Assembly: GCF_002591975.1 (NCBI RefSeq)
Contig: NZ_NVQE01000009.1
Span: forward strand, 1-64,000
Reading direction: 5' to 3'
Source: Mycobacterium neglectum
GTDB taxonomy: Bacteria; Actinomycetota; Actinomycetes; Mycobacteriales; Mycobacteriaceae
DNA: 64,000 nucleotides
Part shown: positions 13,539 through 20,182 of the stretch, one piece after another
How the letters are laid out: every line of letters begins with the position of its first letter
How positions within the stretch are numbered: the stretch's first letter is position 1
Translations under genes and position numbers: made by a program
The notes under the pieces: model-generated
Databases searched by the model: none
The model's input: the letters and a program-made list of their open reading frames with translations, nothing else
What the model was told of the DNA's origin: nothing

Positions 13539-13991
13539 ATGAGCGAACCGCTCGACGACATCGACCGGGCGCTGGCGCGTGAGTTGGTCGCCGATGGACG
13601 GGCCACGCTGGCCCATCTTGCGGAGACCGCAGGACTTTCGGTGTCGGCGGTCCAGTCCCGTGTCCGCAGACTGGAGTCCCGCGGTGTGGTGACGGGATAC
13701 ACGGCCAGAATCAACCCCGAAGCCGTCGGGAAGATGTTGTCGGCGTTCGTGGCCATCACCCCTCTCGATCCCTCTCAACCCGATGATGCTCCTGCGCGGC
13801 TCGAACACATACCGGCCATCGTGTCGTGCTACTCGGTGGCCGGCGAGGAGAGCTACATCCTGCTCGTGCGTGTCGAGACCCCGCGGGCGCTCGAAGACTT
13901 GCTGCAACAGATACGAACCGCGGCGAACGTGCGCACCCGAAGCACTGTTATCTTACAGACTTTTTACGATGGACGCGACTTCGTACCGTAA
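13539..13991 (+). CDS. lrpA: Lrp/AsnC-family regulator LrpA
   Basis: 150 residues. The N-terminal HTH (LAHLAETAGLSVSAVQSRVR) is followed by an RAM/AsnC effector domain ending in RTRSTVILQTFYDGRDFVP. In M. tuberculosis LrpA controls lat and is induced in starvation and persistence. The ATG at 13539 has TACAGT at 13527-13532, six nt upstream, so the mRNA is probably leaderless. Its last codons form the left arm of the operator before lat. Divergent from hglS/pcd, it is placed to control both transcription units. Confidence 0.92.
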   Translation: MSEPLDDIDRALARELVADGRATLAHLAETAGLSVSAVQSRVRRLESRGVVTGYTARINPEAVGKMLSAFVAITPLDPSQPDDAPARLEHIPAIVSCYSVAGEESYILLVRVETPRALEDLLQQIRTAANVRTRSTVILQTFYDGRDFVP

Positions 13992-14037
13992 TAGTTACGG
14001 TCAGATGGCATCGAGACCGTAAATAATGCGTTAGAAT
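13985..14037 (+). promoter_or_regulatory. LrpA operator and lat promoter
   Basis: A perfect inverted repeat ACCGTAA-TAG-TTACGGT (13985-14001) overlaps the lrpA stop codon. A third half-site ACCGTAA lies at 14016-14022, 31 bp (about three helical turns) from the first. A -10 element TAGAAT (14032-14037) lies 6 nt before the lat ATG and no good -35 is seen, so activation by LrpA bound near -51 is plausible. Multiple phased half-sites are typical of Lrp octamer wrapping. Confidence 0.7.
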
Positions 14038-14043
14038 GGGTTC

Positions 14044-15372
14044 ATGACCGCTGTCCTGACACCCACCGCCCTTGCTGCCTCCGTCCGTCCGGACGATGTC
14101 CGTGACGTGCTGGCCCGCAGCATCCTGGCCGATGGCATGGACCTCGTCCTCGACATCGACCGCTCATCCGGCTCGTACCTGGTGGACGCGCGCACCGGCG
14201 CGCGCTACCTCGACATGTTCACGTTCTTCGCGTCCTCGGCTCTGGGGATGAACCATCCGGCGCTCGCCGATGACGAGGACTTCCGCGCCGAACTCGCACA
14301 GGCGGCGGTCAACAAGCCGAGCAACTCCGACATCTACTCCGTGCCGATGGCGCGTTTCGTCTCCACCTTCGCGCGCGTGCTGGGCGATCCCGCACTGCCT
14401 CACCTGTTCTTCGTCGACGGGGGAGCGCTCGCCGTCGAAAACGCGTTGAAGGTCGCGTTCGACTGGAAGAGCAGACGCAACGAGGCGCAGGGAATCGACC
14501 CCGATCTCGGGACCAGGGTGCTGCATCTGCGCGGTGCCTTCCATGGCCGTAGCGGCTACACGCTGTCGCTGACCAACACCGACCCCAACAAGGTCGCCCG
14601 GTTCCCCAAGTTCGACTGGCCGCGCATCGACGCGCCCTACCTGCGGCCCGGCGCGGATATGGATTCGTTGGAAGCCGAGTCGCTTCGCCAGGCCCGCGCG
14701 GCATTCGAGGCCCATCGGGACGACATCGCCTGTTTCATCGCCGAGCCCATCCAGGGCGAGGGCGGCGACCGTCACTTCCGGCCGCAGTTCTTCGCGGCGA
14801 TGCGTGAACTGTGCGACGAGTTCGACGCGCTGCTGATCTTCGACGAAGTGCAGACGGGCTGCGGGATGACCGGAACACCCTGGGCCTACCAGCAATTGGG
14901 GGTCACGCCCGACGTGGTTGCGTTCGGCAAGAAGACGCAGGTGTGCGGAGTCATGGCAGGCGGACGCGTCGATGAAGTATCCGACAACGTCTTCGCGGTC
15001 AGCTCGCGTATCAACTCGACCTGGGGCGGCAACCTCGTTGACATGGTGCGTTCACGGCGCATCCTGGAGGTCATCGAGTCCGACGAACTGATGATCCGTG
15101 CCGCCAACGGCGGCCGCTACCTTCTCGACCGACTCGGCGAGCTCGCTACCGAGTTCCCCGGATTGGTTCTCAATGTTCGTGGGCGCGGCCTGATGTGCGC
15201 ATTCAGCCTCCCCAGCGCGGCGCAGCGCGACGAGCTGATCGGCAAGTTGTGGGATCGGGGCGTGATCATGCTCGCCAGCGGAGCCGACAGCGTGCGATTC
15301 CGGCCCGCGCTTACGGTGTCGCGCGGCGAGATCGACGCCGCGGTCGAAGCGGTGCGCGACGCCCTGCGCTAG
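14044..15372 (+). CDS. lat: L-lysine 6-aminotransferase
   Basis: A 442-residue class III PLP aminotransferase. The PLP region shows IFDEVQTGCGMTG, and the Schiff-base Lys is in FGKKTQVCGVMAG. It moves the epsilon-amino group of lysine to 2-oxoglutarate, giving 2-aminoadipate semialdehyde for pcd. The M. tuberculosis orthologue (Rv3290c) is strongly induced under nutrient starvation. The ATG directly follows the promoter at 14032-14037, so a leaderless transcript is expected. The stop overlaps the convergent Mrr-like gene by 4 nt. Confidence 0.94.
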   Translation: MTAVLTPTALAASVRPDDVRDVLARSILADGMDLVLDIDRSSGSYLVDARTGARYLDMFTFFASSALGMNHPALADDEDFRAELAQAAVNKPSNSDIYSVPMARFVSTFARVLGDPALPHLFFVDGGALAVENALKVAFDWKSRRNEAQGIDPDLGTRVLHLRGAFHGRSGYTLSLTNTDPNKVARFPKFDWPRIDAPYLRPGADMDSLEAESLRQARAAFEAHRDDIACFIAEPIQGEGGDRHFRPQFFAAMRELCDEFDALLIFDEVQTGCGMTGTPWAYQQLGVTPDVVAFGKKTQVCGVMAGGRVDEVSDNVFAVSSRINSTWGGNLVDMVRSRRILEVIESDELMIRAANGGRYLLDRLGELATEFPGLVLNVRGRGLMCAFSLPSAAQRDELIGKLWDRGVIMLASGADSVRFRPALTVSRGEIDAAVEAVRDALR

Positions 15373-15983
15373 ACCTCGGTCGGTGTGGTGGGCGTCGTCA
15401 GGCGCTGGATCGTTGGCCGGAGGCGTCCAAGCTCGGTGCCACCGATCAGCTCGCAACCATGCAGTTCTGCGAGTTTGCGCGCAGCAGGGGTGAACTCGTG
15501 GTTCGTGACCACCATGGTCCTGGCGCAGTCCTGCATCGGTGCGCCCGCAACCACCTCCTGAACGGCACCCGCACCCACGGGCCGTGCCTGGCGTTTGCAT
15601 TGAATGGCAAGGCGATTGGGGCGTCGGCCGACGATGATGTCGACACCCCAGTCGCCGGTGATCGAGGTCATGATGACCGGCACGCCGCTCGATCGCGCGA
15701 TCCGCGCGACGTAGTCCTCGAACTCCGTGCCTGACATCGCGGCCGTCGCATCCTCGCGCGGATGCGGGCTCCGCATGCCGAGGATCGCGCCGCGGACAAA
15801 GCGGGGTGCGGCCGCAACGATGGCCGGAGTGGCCGCGGCGACGACCAGGCTCCACACGGGCGTTGCCCCCAATGCCCACGCCACACAGCCACCGACCACG
15901 GCGGCAAGCAGATGCCACTTCAGCGCCACGTGGCGAATGGTAGGGGCCCGCACCGACATCACTCCCCATCCACGCCGCGTCAC
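15369..15983 (-). CDS. Membrane-anchored Mrr-like restriction endonuclease domain protein
   Basis: 204 residues. Two hydrophobic stretches near residues 22-60 (LLAAVVGGCVAWALG and VVAAATPAIVAAA) precede a nuclease-like domain: SGTEFEDYVARIARSSG, then GDWGVDIIVG and LAIQCKRQ. This is the D-(x)n-QxK arrangement of Mrr-cat/PD-(D/E)XK enzymes. It ends with MVVTNHEFTPAARKLA, also typical of Mrr. No methylase or specificity gene is adjacent. Possible roles are cleavage of modified or incoming DNA at the membrane; this is inference. The start is GTG 15983 or ATG 15959. Confidence 0.72.
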   Translation of the reverse strand: MTRRGWGVMSVRAPTIRHVALKWHLLAAVVGGCVAWALGATPVWSLVVAAATPAIVAAAPRFVRGAILGMRSPHPREDATAAMSGTEFEDYVARIARSSGVPVIMTSITGDWGVDIIVGRRPNRLAIQCKRQARPVGAGAVQEVVAGAPMQDCARTMVVTNHEFTPAARKLAELHGCELIGGTELGRLRPTIQRLTTPTTPTEV

Positions 15984-15999
15984 CGCGCCCCGCCCTGAG

Positions 16000-16025
16000 G
16001 TTTACGGGCTCGACCTGCAGGGAAT
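16000..16025 (+). promoter_or_regulatory. Candidate SigF promoter (GTTT-N16-GGGAAT)
   Basis: GTTT at 16000-16003 and GGGAAT at 16020-16025 with a 16-nt spacer fit the SigF/SigB-type consensus GTTT-N15-17-GGGWAW. It lies 42 nt before the start of the Rv3289c-like membrane gene. It is weaker than the GGGTA versions nearby. Confidence 0.5.
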
Positions 16026-16066
16026 CTCCTATTCGTTCTCATCGGTGACTTCGGGAGATTCCAGCC

Positions 16067-16438
16067 GTGTATCAGAGTCCTGAGCGTTTGCGACAAGATG
16101 ACGCAGGAGTCCGTGATGCCATGCGCTTCGGCGCGGTCGTCGCCGTGGTCGGCGTCGCGTTTCTGATCACCGCCGCCGTATGGGTGAGTACCTGTACCGG
16201 CGCGACGGCCGACACGATGGCCTGCGGAGTGCCCCAGCGAACTCTGCTCGCCGTCGGAGCGCCCGTCATCCTGCTGCTCGGCGGGCTGCGTGCCTTCTTC
16301 CGCACATATCAGACGTGGCGTAGGCAGGAAACCTGGTGGGTATGGCAGGGGGTCGGCTGGTTCCTGCTGACCTTGATGCTGCTCGTACTGACCATGAGCA
16401 TGCCGCCCCTCGCCGGGCCTGCGGTGTTCGGGGGATGA
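16067..16438 (+). CDS. Small integral membrane protein (Rv3289c-like)
   Basis: 123 residues with three predicted membrane segments: VVAVVGVAFLITAAVWV (about 24-41), LLAVGAPVILLLGGL (about 61-75) and WFLLTLMLLVLTMSM (about 98-112). Two short Cys motifs (STCTG, MACG) face the first loop. Size and position between lat and usfY match the M. tuberculosis transmembrane protein Rv3289c. GTG 16067 follows GGGAG; ATG at 16121 is an alternative. Function unknown; the upstream SigF-type promoter suggests a stress role. Confidence 0.75.
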   Translation: MYQSPERLRQDDAGVRDAMRFGAVVAVVGVAFLITAAVWVSTCTGATADTMACGVPQRTLLAVGAPVILLLGGLRAFFRTYQTWRRQETWWVWQGVGWFLLTLMLLVLTMSMPPLAGPAVFGG

Positions 16439-16497
16439 CCGCCCCGGCGTAGCCGCCGACTACGCGGTGGGCAATACCCGCCCTACCAGTGATGTTC

Positions 16498-16523
16498 GTT
16501 TTTCACACAACGGAGTCGGGTAG
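16498..16523 (+). promoter_or_regulatory. SigF promoter of usfY (GTTT-N16-GGGTAG)
   Basis: GTTT (16498-16501), 16-nt spacer, GGGTA (16518-16522): an excellent match to the mycobacterial SigF consensus GTTT-N15-17-GGGTA. Expected transcription start is near 16530, about 54 nt before the usfY ATG. usfY is a known SigF-linked gene in mycobacteria. Confidence 0.8.
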
Positions 16524-16583
16524 TCCTACCGTTGATATCAGCCCAAGTAGGGCGGCCGCAGGTATGCCGAGAGAGGAGTACCG

Positions 16584-16892
16584 ATGAAAGGCCCGAAGGA
16601 TCCCGTCGACCATGCGCGAACGACGCGTCCGCACGCCGGGGAGTCGATGAAGGACAACAAGATCATGCCGGGGCTCATCGTGATCGGTGTGGCTCTTGTG
16701 CTGTTCGTCTCGTGCCTGGCGGCGTTTGCCACCAGACATCATGATGTCGGCTTGGTGCTGGCTTCCCTTGCCGGCGCGGGGTTCGTCGTCGGCGGTGGCT
16801 GGCTGCTGATCGAACACCTTCGTGTTCGGAAAATCGAAGAGCGTTGGTACGCAGAGCATCCCGACGCACTGAAGCAACGGCCGAGTAGTTAG
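16584..16892 (+). CDS. usfY: SigF-associated membrane protein UsfY
   Basis: 102 residues. The conserved start DPVDHARTTRPHAGESMK is followed by two membrane helices (about 30-48 and 57-77) and the conserved tail RVRKIEERWYAEHP. It is found next to sigF in mycobacteria and its function is unknown. AGAGGAG at 16572-16578 gives the RBS. Here it is separated from rsbW-sigF by several genes, unlike the M. tuberculosis usfY-rsbW-sigF order, but keeps its own SigF promoter. Confidence 0.85.
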   Translation: MKGPKDPVDHARTTRPHAGESMKDNKIMPGLIVIGVALVLFVSCLAAFATRHHDVGLVLASLAGAGFVVGGGWLLIEHLRVRKIEERWYAEHPDALKQRPSS

Positions 16893-16910
16893 GCGAGCGC
16901 GCAAGAAAAA

Positions 16911-16932
16911 GGCCCAGCCAATCGGCTGGACC
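16911..16932. terminator. Bidirectional intrinsic terminator
   Basis: Stem GGCCCAGCC / GGCTGGACC with loop AATC and one G-U/mismatch position. It is flanked by AAAAA on the left and CCCTTT on the right, so an A/U-rich tail exists for both strands. It lies between the convergent usfY and CsbD-family genes and should stop both transcripts. Confidence 0.85.
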
Positions 16933-16955
16933 CTTTCCGCGGAGCTGTAGAGCAG

Positions 16956-17195
16956 CTATCGTTGCTCAGCCTCTTGGCGCTTCTCGGCCGCCTTCGCTCC
17001 ACCCCGTGCGGCTTCCGCTTCGGCTTCCTTCTGCGCCGCGTCCTGCTGGGCGTCGGCCTTGTCCTGCTGGGCCTTACCCTCGCGAACCATGTCGTCACGG
17101 CCGGTCACCGTGCCGACAGCTTCCTTTGTCTTGCCCTTGACGTCTTCGACGACGCCCTTGATGCCTTCTTCGGGGCCGCTGTTCTTCTCGGTCAT
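16956..17195 (-). CDS. CsbD-family general stress protein
   Basis: 79 residues, small and very hydrophilic. The N-terminal half has the CsbD signature GVVEDVKGKTKEAVGTVTGRDDMVREGKAQQ; the C-terminal half is Ala/Glu/Lys/Gln-rich and probably helical. CsbD proteins are general stress proteins under SigB in Bacillus, which fits the SigF promoter upstream. ATG 17195 is preceded by GAAAGGC; a longer frame to 17273 lies in the 5' leader and lacks conservation. Confidence 0.85.
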   Translation of the reverse strand: MTEKNSGPEEGIKGVVEDVKGKTKEAVGTVTGRDDMVREGKAQQDKADAQQDAAQKEAEAEAARGGAKAAEKRQEAEQR

Positions 17196-17280
17196 ATAGT
17201 TGCCTTTCGCCATTTGCAGTGGAATTGGTCCTGCCCACTTCTTGAGCGTGGGGCCGCGGGGATTGCCCCGCAATCAATGG

Positions 17281-17306
17281 GTTACCCGGGGCCGTGTGCG
17301 CTAAAC
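17281..17306 (-). promoter_or_regulatory. SigF promoter of the CsbD-family gene (GTTT-N15-GGGTAA)
   Basis: On the minus strand GTTT (17306-17303), a 15-nt spacer and GGGTAAC (17287-17281). It abuts the stop codon of the upstream small acidic gene. The start would be near 17274. The roughly 80-nt leader begins almost at once with the hairpin GCGGGG-ATTG-CCCCGC (17256-17271). Confidence 0.78.
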
Positions 17307-17498
17307 GCGATCCTCATCCGGGTCGATTTCGACCGTCTCGAGCTGTTCCTGCCAGTCTGCTGCCGGGGCCTCCAGGGGCGGCTCGGTCGACGGCTCCGTG
17401 GAGGACTCCTCGTCCAGGTCTTGCTCGATGACCGCTCGCCTTTGGTCGGCGGCGTCGTCGACTGGGACGTCGGGGGGAAGCTCTTCGCTATCGCGCAT
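17301..17498 (-). CDS. Small acidic protein of unknown function
   Basis: 65 residues from ATG 17498: MRDSEELPPDVPVDDAAD, then Glu/Thr/Pro-rich sequence, ending DWQEQLETVEIDPDEDRV. It has no hydrophobic segment and is very acidic, probably disordered. I recognise no family. Its SigF-type promoter lies directly upstream and would give an almost leaderless mRNA; a TTG three codons upstream is an alternative start. It is probably a general stress or housekeeping peptide (inference). Confidence 0.7.
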   Translation of the reverse strand: MRDSEELPPDVPVDDAADQRRAVIEQDLDEESSTEPSTEPPLEAPAADWQEQLETVEIDPDEDRV

Positions 17499-17509
17499 GA
17501 TGCTCAAGG

Positions 17510-17534
17510 ATACCCTCGCCGCCAGGCCGAAAAC
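17510..17534 (-). promoter_or_regulatory. SigF promoter of the small acidic gene (GTTT-N15-GGGTAT)
   Basis: Minus-strand GTTT (17534-17531), 15-nt spacer, GGGTAT (17515-17510). It lies 11 nt from the ATG at 17498, so the leader would be only a few nt. It matches the SigF consensus exactly. Confidence 0.75.
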
Positions 17535-17575
17535 GTTTTGGCGCTTGAGTTTTTGGCGCTCAGGACGGCCCGGTT

Positions 17576-18592
17576 CTAGTCCTTGGCGACCTTCCGAATC
17601 AGACGAGCGGTGCTGCTGTCCAGGATGGACTGACGCTTGGCCTGAATTCTGGTTCGCGCGGCTCTGCGGACGCCCGCCTCGATGGTCAGCCCGGACTCGT
17701 ATCCTTCGACGACGCGGGGGTCAACGTAGGAAGTCCTGGCCACGGCGGGGGTGTTGCCGAGTTCCTCGGCGACCTCTTTCATAACTGCCGATTCCACGCG
17801 TTTGATCACCGACTTGTTTTCCGGAGGGTCGGTGTCGACGAATGCCGCCGCCGCCAGCACCGTGCCATGCCACGTGCGCAGGTCCTTGACCGTGTACTCG
17901 TCGCCGACGAGTTCCTTGAAGCGGCCGTTGAGATCATCGGCGTGGAGATCGGTCCAGCCGGAACCGCCGCGGCACACCAGCAACCGTTCGCTGCGATCCG
18001 GTCTGCGCATCAGCGCGCGCACCGCGCGGACCACCTGTTGATCCTCGATCAGAAGAGTCCGGCGAACCCCGCTCTTGGCCGGATAGTCGAACTCGACCGC
18101 GCTGCGGTGGAGGGTCACGTGCTCACACAGCAGGGTCGCCAGGCCGAACGAGTTGTTCTCCTCGGCGTACTGCTCTGAGCCCGAACGGAAGTAGCCGAGA
18201 TCGAGCAGTCGCAGGGCCAGCGCGATCACCCGGTCACGTGTAAGCCCCCGGCCGCGGAGGTCGGACGCAATCTGTTGACGCATATCGGGAAGTCCGCCCG
18301 ACATATGCAGCGCGCGGTCAAACTTCTCCTCGTTCCGTTCCTCCTGCCACTTCTGGTGATAGAGGTACTGGCGTCGTCCGGCGGCATCCGTTCCCACTGC
18401 CTGAATGTGGCCATTGGGATGCGCGCAGATCCAGACCTTCTTCCAGGCCGGCGGGATGACGAGGCCGTTGATGCGTTCGAGGGTTGCAGGATCGGTGATC
18501 GGGGCGCCGTCGGGGCCGTAGTAGGAGAAGCCGCGGCCGCGTCGGACTCGGCTCAGTCCGGGGCCGCGCAGTTCGCTACGGCGAAGCCGCAT
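17576..18592 (-). CDS. DNA topoisomerase IB (poxvirus-like)
   Basis: A 338-residue bacterial type IB topoisomerase. Visible are the N-terminal IPPAWKKVWICAHPNGHIQA, the DNA-binding QYLYHQKW, the active-site region KSGVRRTLLI, the catalytic His in LRTWHGTVLAAA, and the Tyr nucleophile in TSYVDPRVVEGYE. It relaxes supercoils of either sign through a 3'-phosphotyrosine intermediate. ATG 18592 was chosen; extending to TTG 18646 adds an unconserved leader. Bacterial topo IB is not essential where present, and its place inside the SigF cluster suggests stress or stationary-phase use (inference). Confidence 0.88.
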   Translation of the reverse strand: MRLRRSELRGPGLSRVRRGRGFSYYGPDGAPITDPATLERINGLVIPPAWKKVWICAHPNGHIQAVGTDAAGRRQYLYHQKWQEERNEEKFDRALHMSGGLPDMRQQIASDLRGRGLTRDRVIALALRLLDLGYFRSGSEQYAEENNSFGLATLLCEHVTLHRSAVEFDYPAKSGVRRTLLIEDQQVVRAVRALMRRPDRSERLLVCRGGSGWTDLHADDLNGRFKELVGDEYTVKDLRTWHGTVLAAAAFVDTDPPENKSVIKRVESAVMKEVAEELGNTPAVARTSYVDPRVVEGYESGLTIEAGVRRAARTRIQAKRQSILDSSTARLIRKVAKD

Positions 18593-18673
18593 GTTTGGTG
18601 CGCGAGGAGGTGAGGGTATTGAACTCAAACCATGGCGAATTACCAACCGATACGGACGACGACATCCGTGGCA

Positions 18674-18841
18674 TCACTGCATCATCGGAGCCAGGATGAG
18701 GAACGCCCCGGCGTAGATCGCCACCAATATCAAGATCAGTCCAACCAGGATCAGCCCGGCCGTGACGATGATCCGACGCAAAGGTCGGGCCACGTCCGAG
18801 TCTGCGCCGCCACGCCGGCTCTGCGACTCAATCTGCTTCAT
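18674..18841 (-). CDS. 55-residue single-pass membrane protein
   Basis: A short frame with a complete design: MKQIESQSRRGGADSD, an RRII positive patch, then a membrane helix of about 24 residues rich in Leu/Ile/Val (residues 24-47), ending APMMQ. The topology is probably N-terminus inside. No family recognised. The ATG at 18841 has GGGTAA at 18856-18851 directly upstream with GTGT 16 nt further, a near-SigF promoter. It lies between topoisomerase IB (same strand) and rsbW (divergent). Conservation would decide whether it is real. Confidence 0.65.
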   Translation of the reverse strand: MKQIESQSRRGGADSDVARPLRRIIVTAGLILVGLILILVAIYAGAFLILAPMMQ

Positions 18842-18850
18842 GACCGGGGA

Positions 18851-18876
18851 TTACCCGGAGCGGTGGCTTGCCACAC
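18851..18876 (-). promoter_or_regulatory. Probable SigF-type promoter of the 55-residue membrane protein
   Basis: Minus-strand GTGT (18876-18873), 16-nt spacer, GGGTAA (18856-18851), 9 nt before the ATG. One base departs from GTTT. The geometry matches the neighbouring promoters. Confidence 0.5.
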
Positions 18877-18908
18877 GTCATCGCTGGCGGGTTACGAGAC
18901 CGCCCGTG

Positions 18909-18934
18909 GTTAGCTGGGAGAAGACCTGGGGTAA
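18909..18934 (+). promoter_or_regulatory. SigF autoregulatory promoter of rsbW-sigF (GTTA-N16-GGGTAA)
   Basis: GTTA (18909-18912), 16-nt spacer, GGGTAA (18929-18934), about 28 nt before the rsbW ATG. One base departs from the ideal -35. SigF is known to autoregulate its operon in mycobacteria, and this is the expected position. Confidence 0.72.
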
Positions 18935-18962
18935 CCTCGCTTCGACATTGCCGGGAGGTCAA

Positions 18963-19397
18963 ATGGCCGACGTTGCTAATACGAACAACGGGCATATCCG
19001 AAACGCTGGGTCGGTCGAGCTTCGGGTCGCCGCCACGTTGGAAAATCTCGCTGTGCTCCGCACGCTCGTCGCGGCCGTGGCGACATATGAGGATCTGGAC
19101 TTCGACTCCGTCGCCGATCTGCGCCTGGCGGTCGACGAAGCCTGCACGCGCCTCATCCGCTGCGCCGTTCCGGATTCCACACTTCTGCTCGTGGTCGATC
19201 CGCGCGACGACGCAGTCGTCATCCACGCATCGGCGACGTGCAAGAGTCCCGACATCCTGGCCCCGGGAAGTTTCAGCTGGCACGTGCTGAGCTCGCTGAC
19301 CGACGATGTGCGCACCTTCCAGGATGGCCAGGGACCTGAGGAAGGACAGGTATTCGGGATTTCCATGACGACGAGGCGAGCGAGCTCGTTGCAGTGA
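18963..19397 (+). CDS. rsbW: Anti-sigma-F factor RsbW (UsfX)
   Basis: A 144-residue HATPase-like anti-sigma factor of the RsbW/SpoIIAB group. LRTLVAAVATYEDLDFDSVADLRLAVDEACTRL contains the N-box-like DEACT, and a weak G-box region lies near SPDILAPGS. It binds SigF and keeps it inactive until anti-anti-sigma proteins intervene. The strong RBS GGGAGG (18953-18958) sets the ATG start. The stop overlaps sigF as GTGA, coupling their synthesis so inhibitor and sigma are made in fixed ratio. Confidence 0.92.
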   Translation: MADVANTNNGHIRNAGSVELRVAATLENLAVLRTLVAAVATYEDLDFDSVADLRLAVDEACTRLIRCAVPDSTLLLVVDPRDDAVVIHASATCKSPDILAPGSFSWHVLSSLTDDVRTFQDGQGPEEGQVFGISMTTRRASSLQ

Positions 19398-20182
19398 GCC
19401 CTTCGACGTCACAGGGTTCGTCGTCGCGCTCGAATTCTGAGTATGCCGATGTCGCCGACATGTTCCGCGAACTGGCGGACATCCCCGAAGATACGGCTGC
19501 CTTTCAGCGGCAACGCGACCGCATCGTCGAGCGTTGCCTGCCGTTGGCAGACCACATCGCACGCCGTTTCGATGGACGCGGGGAATCCCGCGACGATCTG
19601 GTCCAGGTCGCTCGCGTAGGCCTGGTGAATGCGGTGATCCGCTTCGACGTGAACGCCGGTTCGGACTTCGTGTCATTCGCCGTACCGACAATCATGGGAG
19701 AGGTTCGACGACACTTCCGGGACAACAGTTGGTCAGTGAAGGTGCCCCGCAGGCTCAAGGAACTGCACCTGCGGCTGGGCGCCGCGACAGCGGAATTGTC
19801 CCAGCGCCTGGGTCGTGCACCCACGGCCTCTGAACTTGCCATCGAACTGGAGATGGACCGCGACGAGGTCGTCGAGGGCTTGGTTGCCGGCAGCTCGTAC
19901 AACACGCTGTCGATCGACAGTGGCGGCGGAGGTAACGAGGATGCGCCGGCGATCGCCGACACGATCGGCGACGTCGACCTGGGCCTCGACCAGATCGAGA
20001 ACCGAGAAGCGTTGCGGCCGTTGCTCGCAGCGCTGCCGGAACGAGAACGAACGGTGCTGTTGCTGCGCTTCTTCGAATCGCTGACGCAGACACAGATCGC
20101 CGAGCGGGTCGGCATCTCGCAGATGCATGTGTCCCGGCTGCTGGCGAAATCGTTAACGCGTCTGCGGGACCAGCTGCAGTAG
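19394..20182 (+). CDS. sigF: RNA polymerase sigma factor SigF
   Basis: A 262-residue SigB/SigF-type sigma factor. Region 2 shows ESRDDLVQVARVGLVNAVIRFD and FAVPTIMGEVRRHFRDN, region 3 RLKELHLRLG, and region 4 the HTH TQTQIAERVGISQMHVSRLL. It directs general stress and stationary-phase transcription from GTTT-N15-17-GGGTA promoters, several of which occur in this locus. The GTG start overlaps the rsbW stop by 4 nt. The 3' end overlaps the convergent STAS gene by 30 nt. Confidence 0.95.
   Translation: MSPSTSQGSSSRSNSEYADVADMFRELADIPEDTAAFQRQRDRIVERCLPLADHIARRFDGRGESRDDLVQVARVGLVNAVIRFDVNAGSDFVSFAVPTIMGEVRRHFRDNSWSVKVPRRLKELHLRLGAATAELSQRLGRAPTASELAIELEMDRDEVVEGLVAGSSYNTLSIDSGGGGNEDAPAIADTIGDVDLGLDQIENREALRPLLAALPERERTVLLLRFFESLTQTQIAERVGISQMHVSRLLAKSLTRLRDQLQ

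Noticed and set aside
18632..18913. Plus-strand open frame of 93 codons across the 55-residue gene
   Set aside because: Its product is low-complexity and lacks an RBS, while the minus strand in the same place encodes a clean charged-head plus membrane-helix protein.
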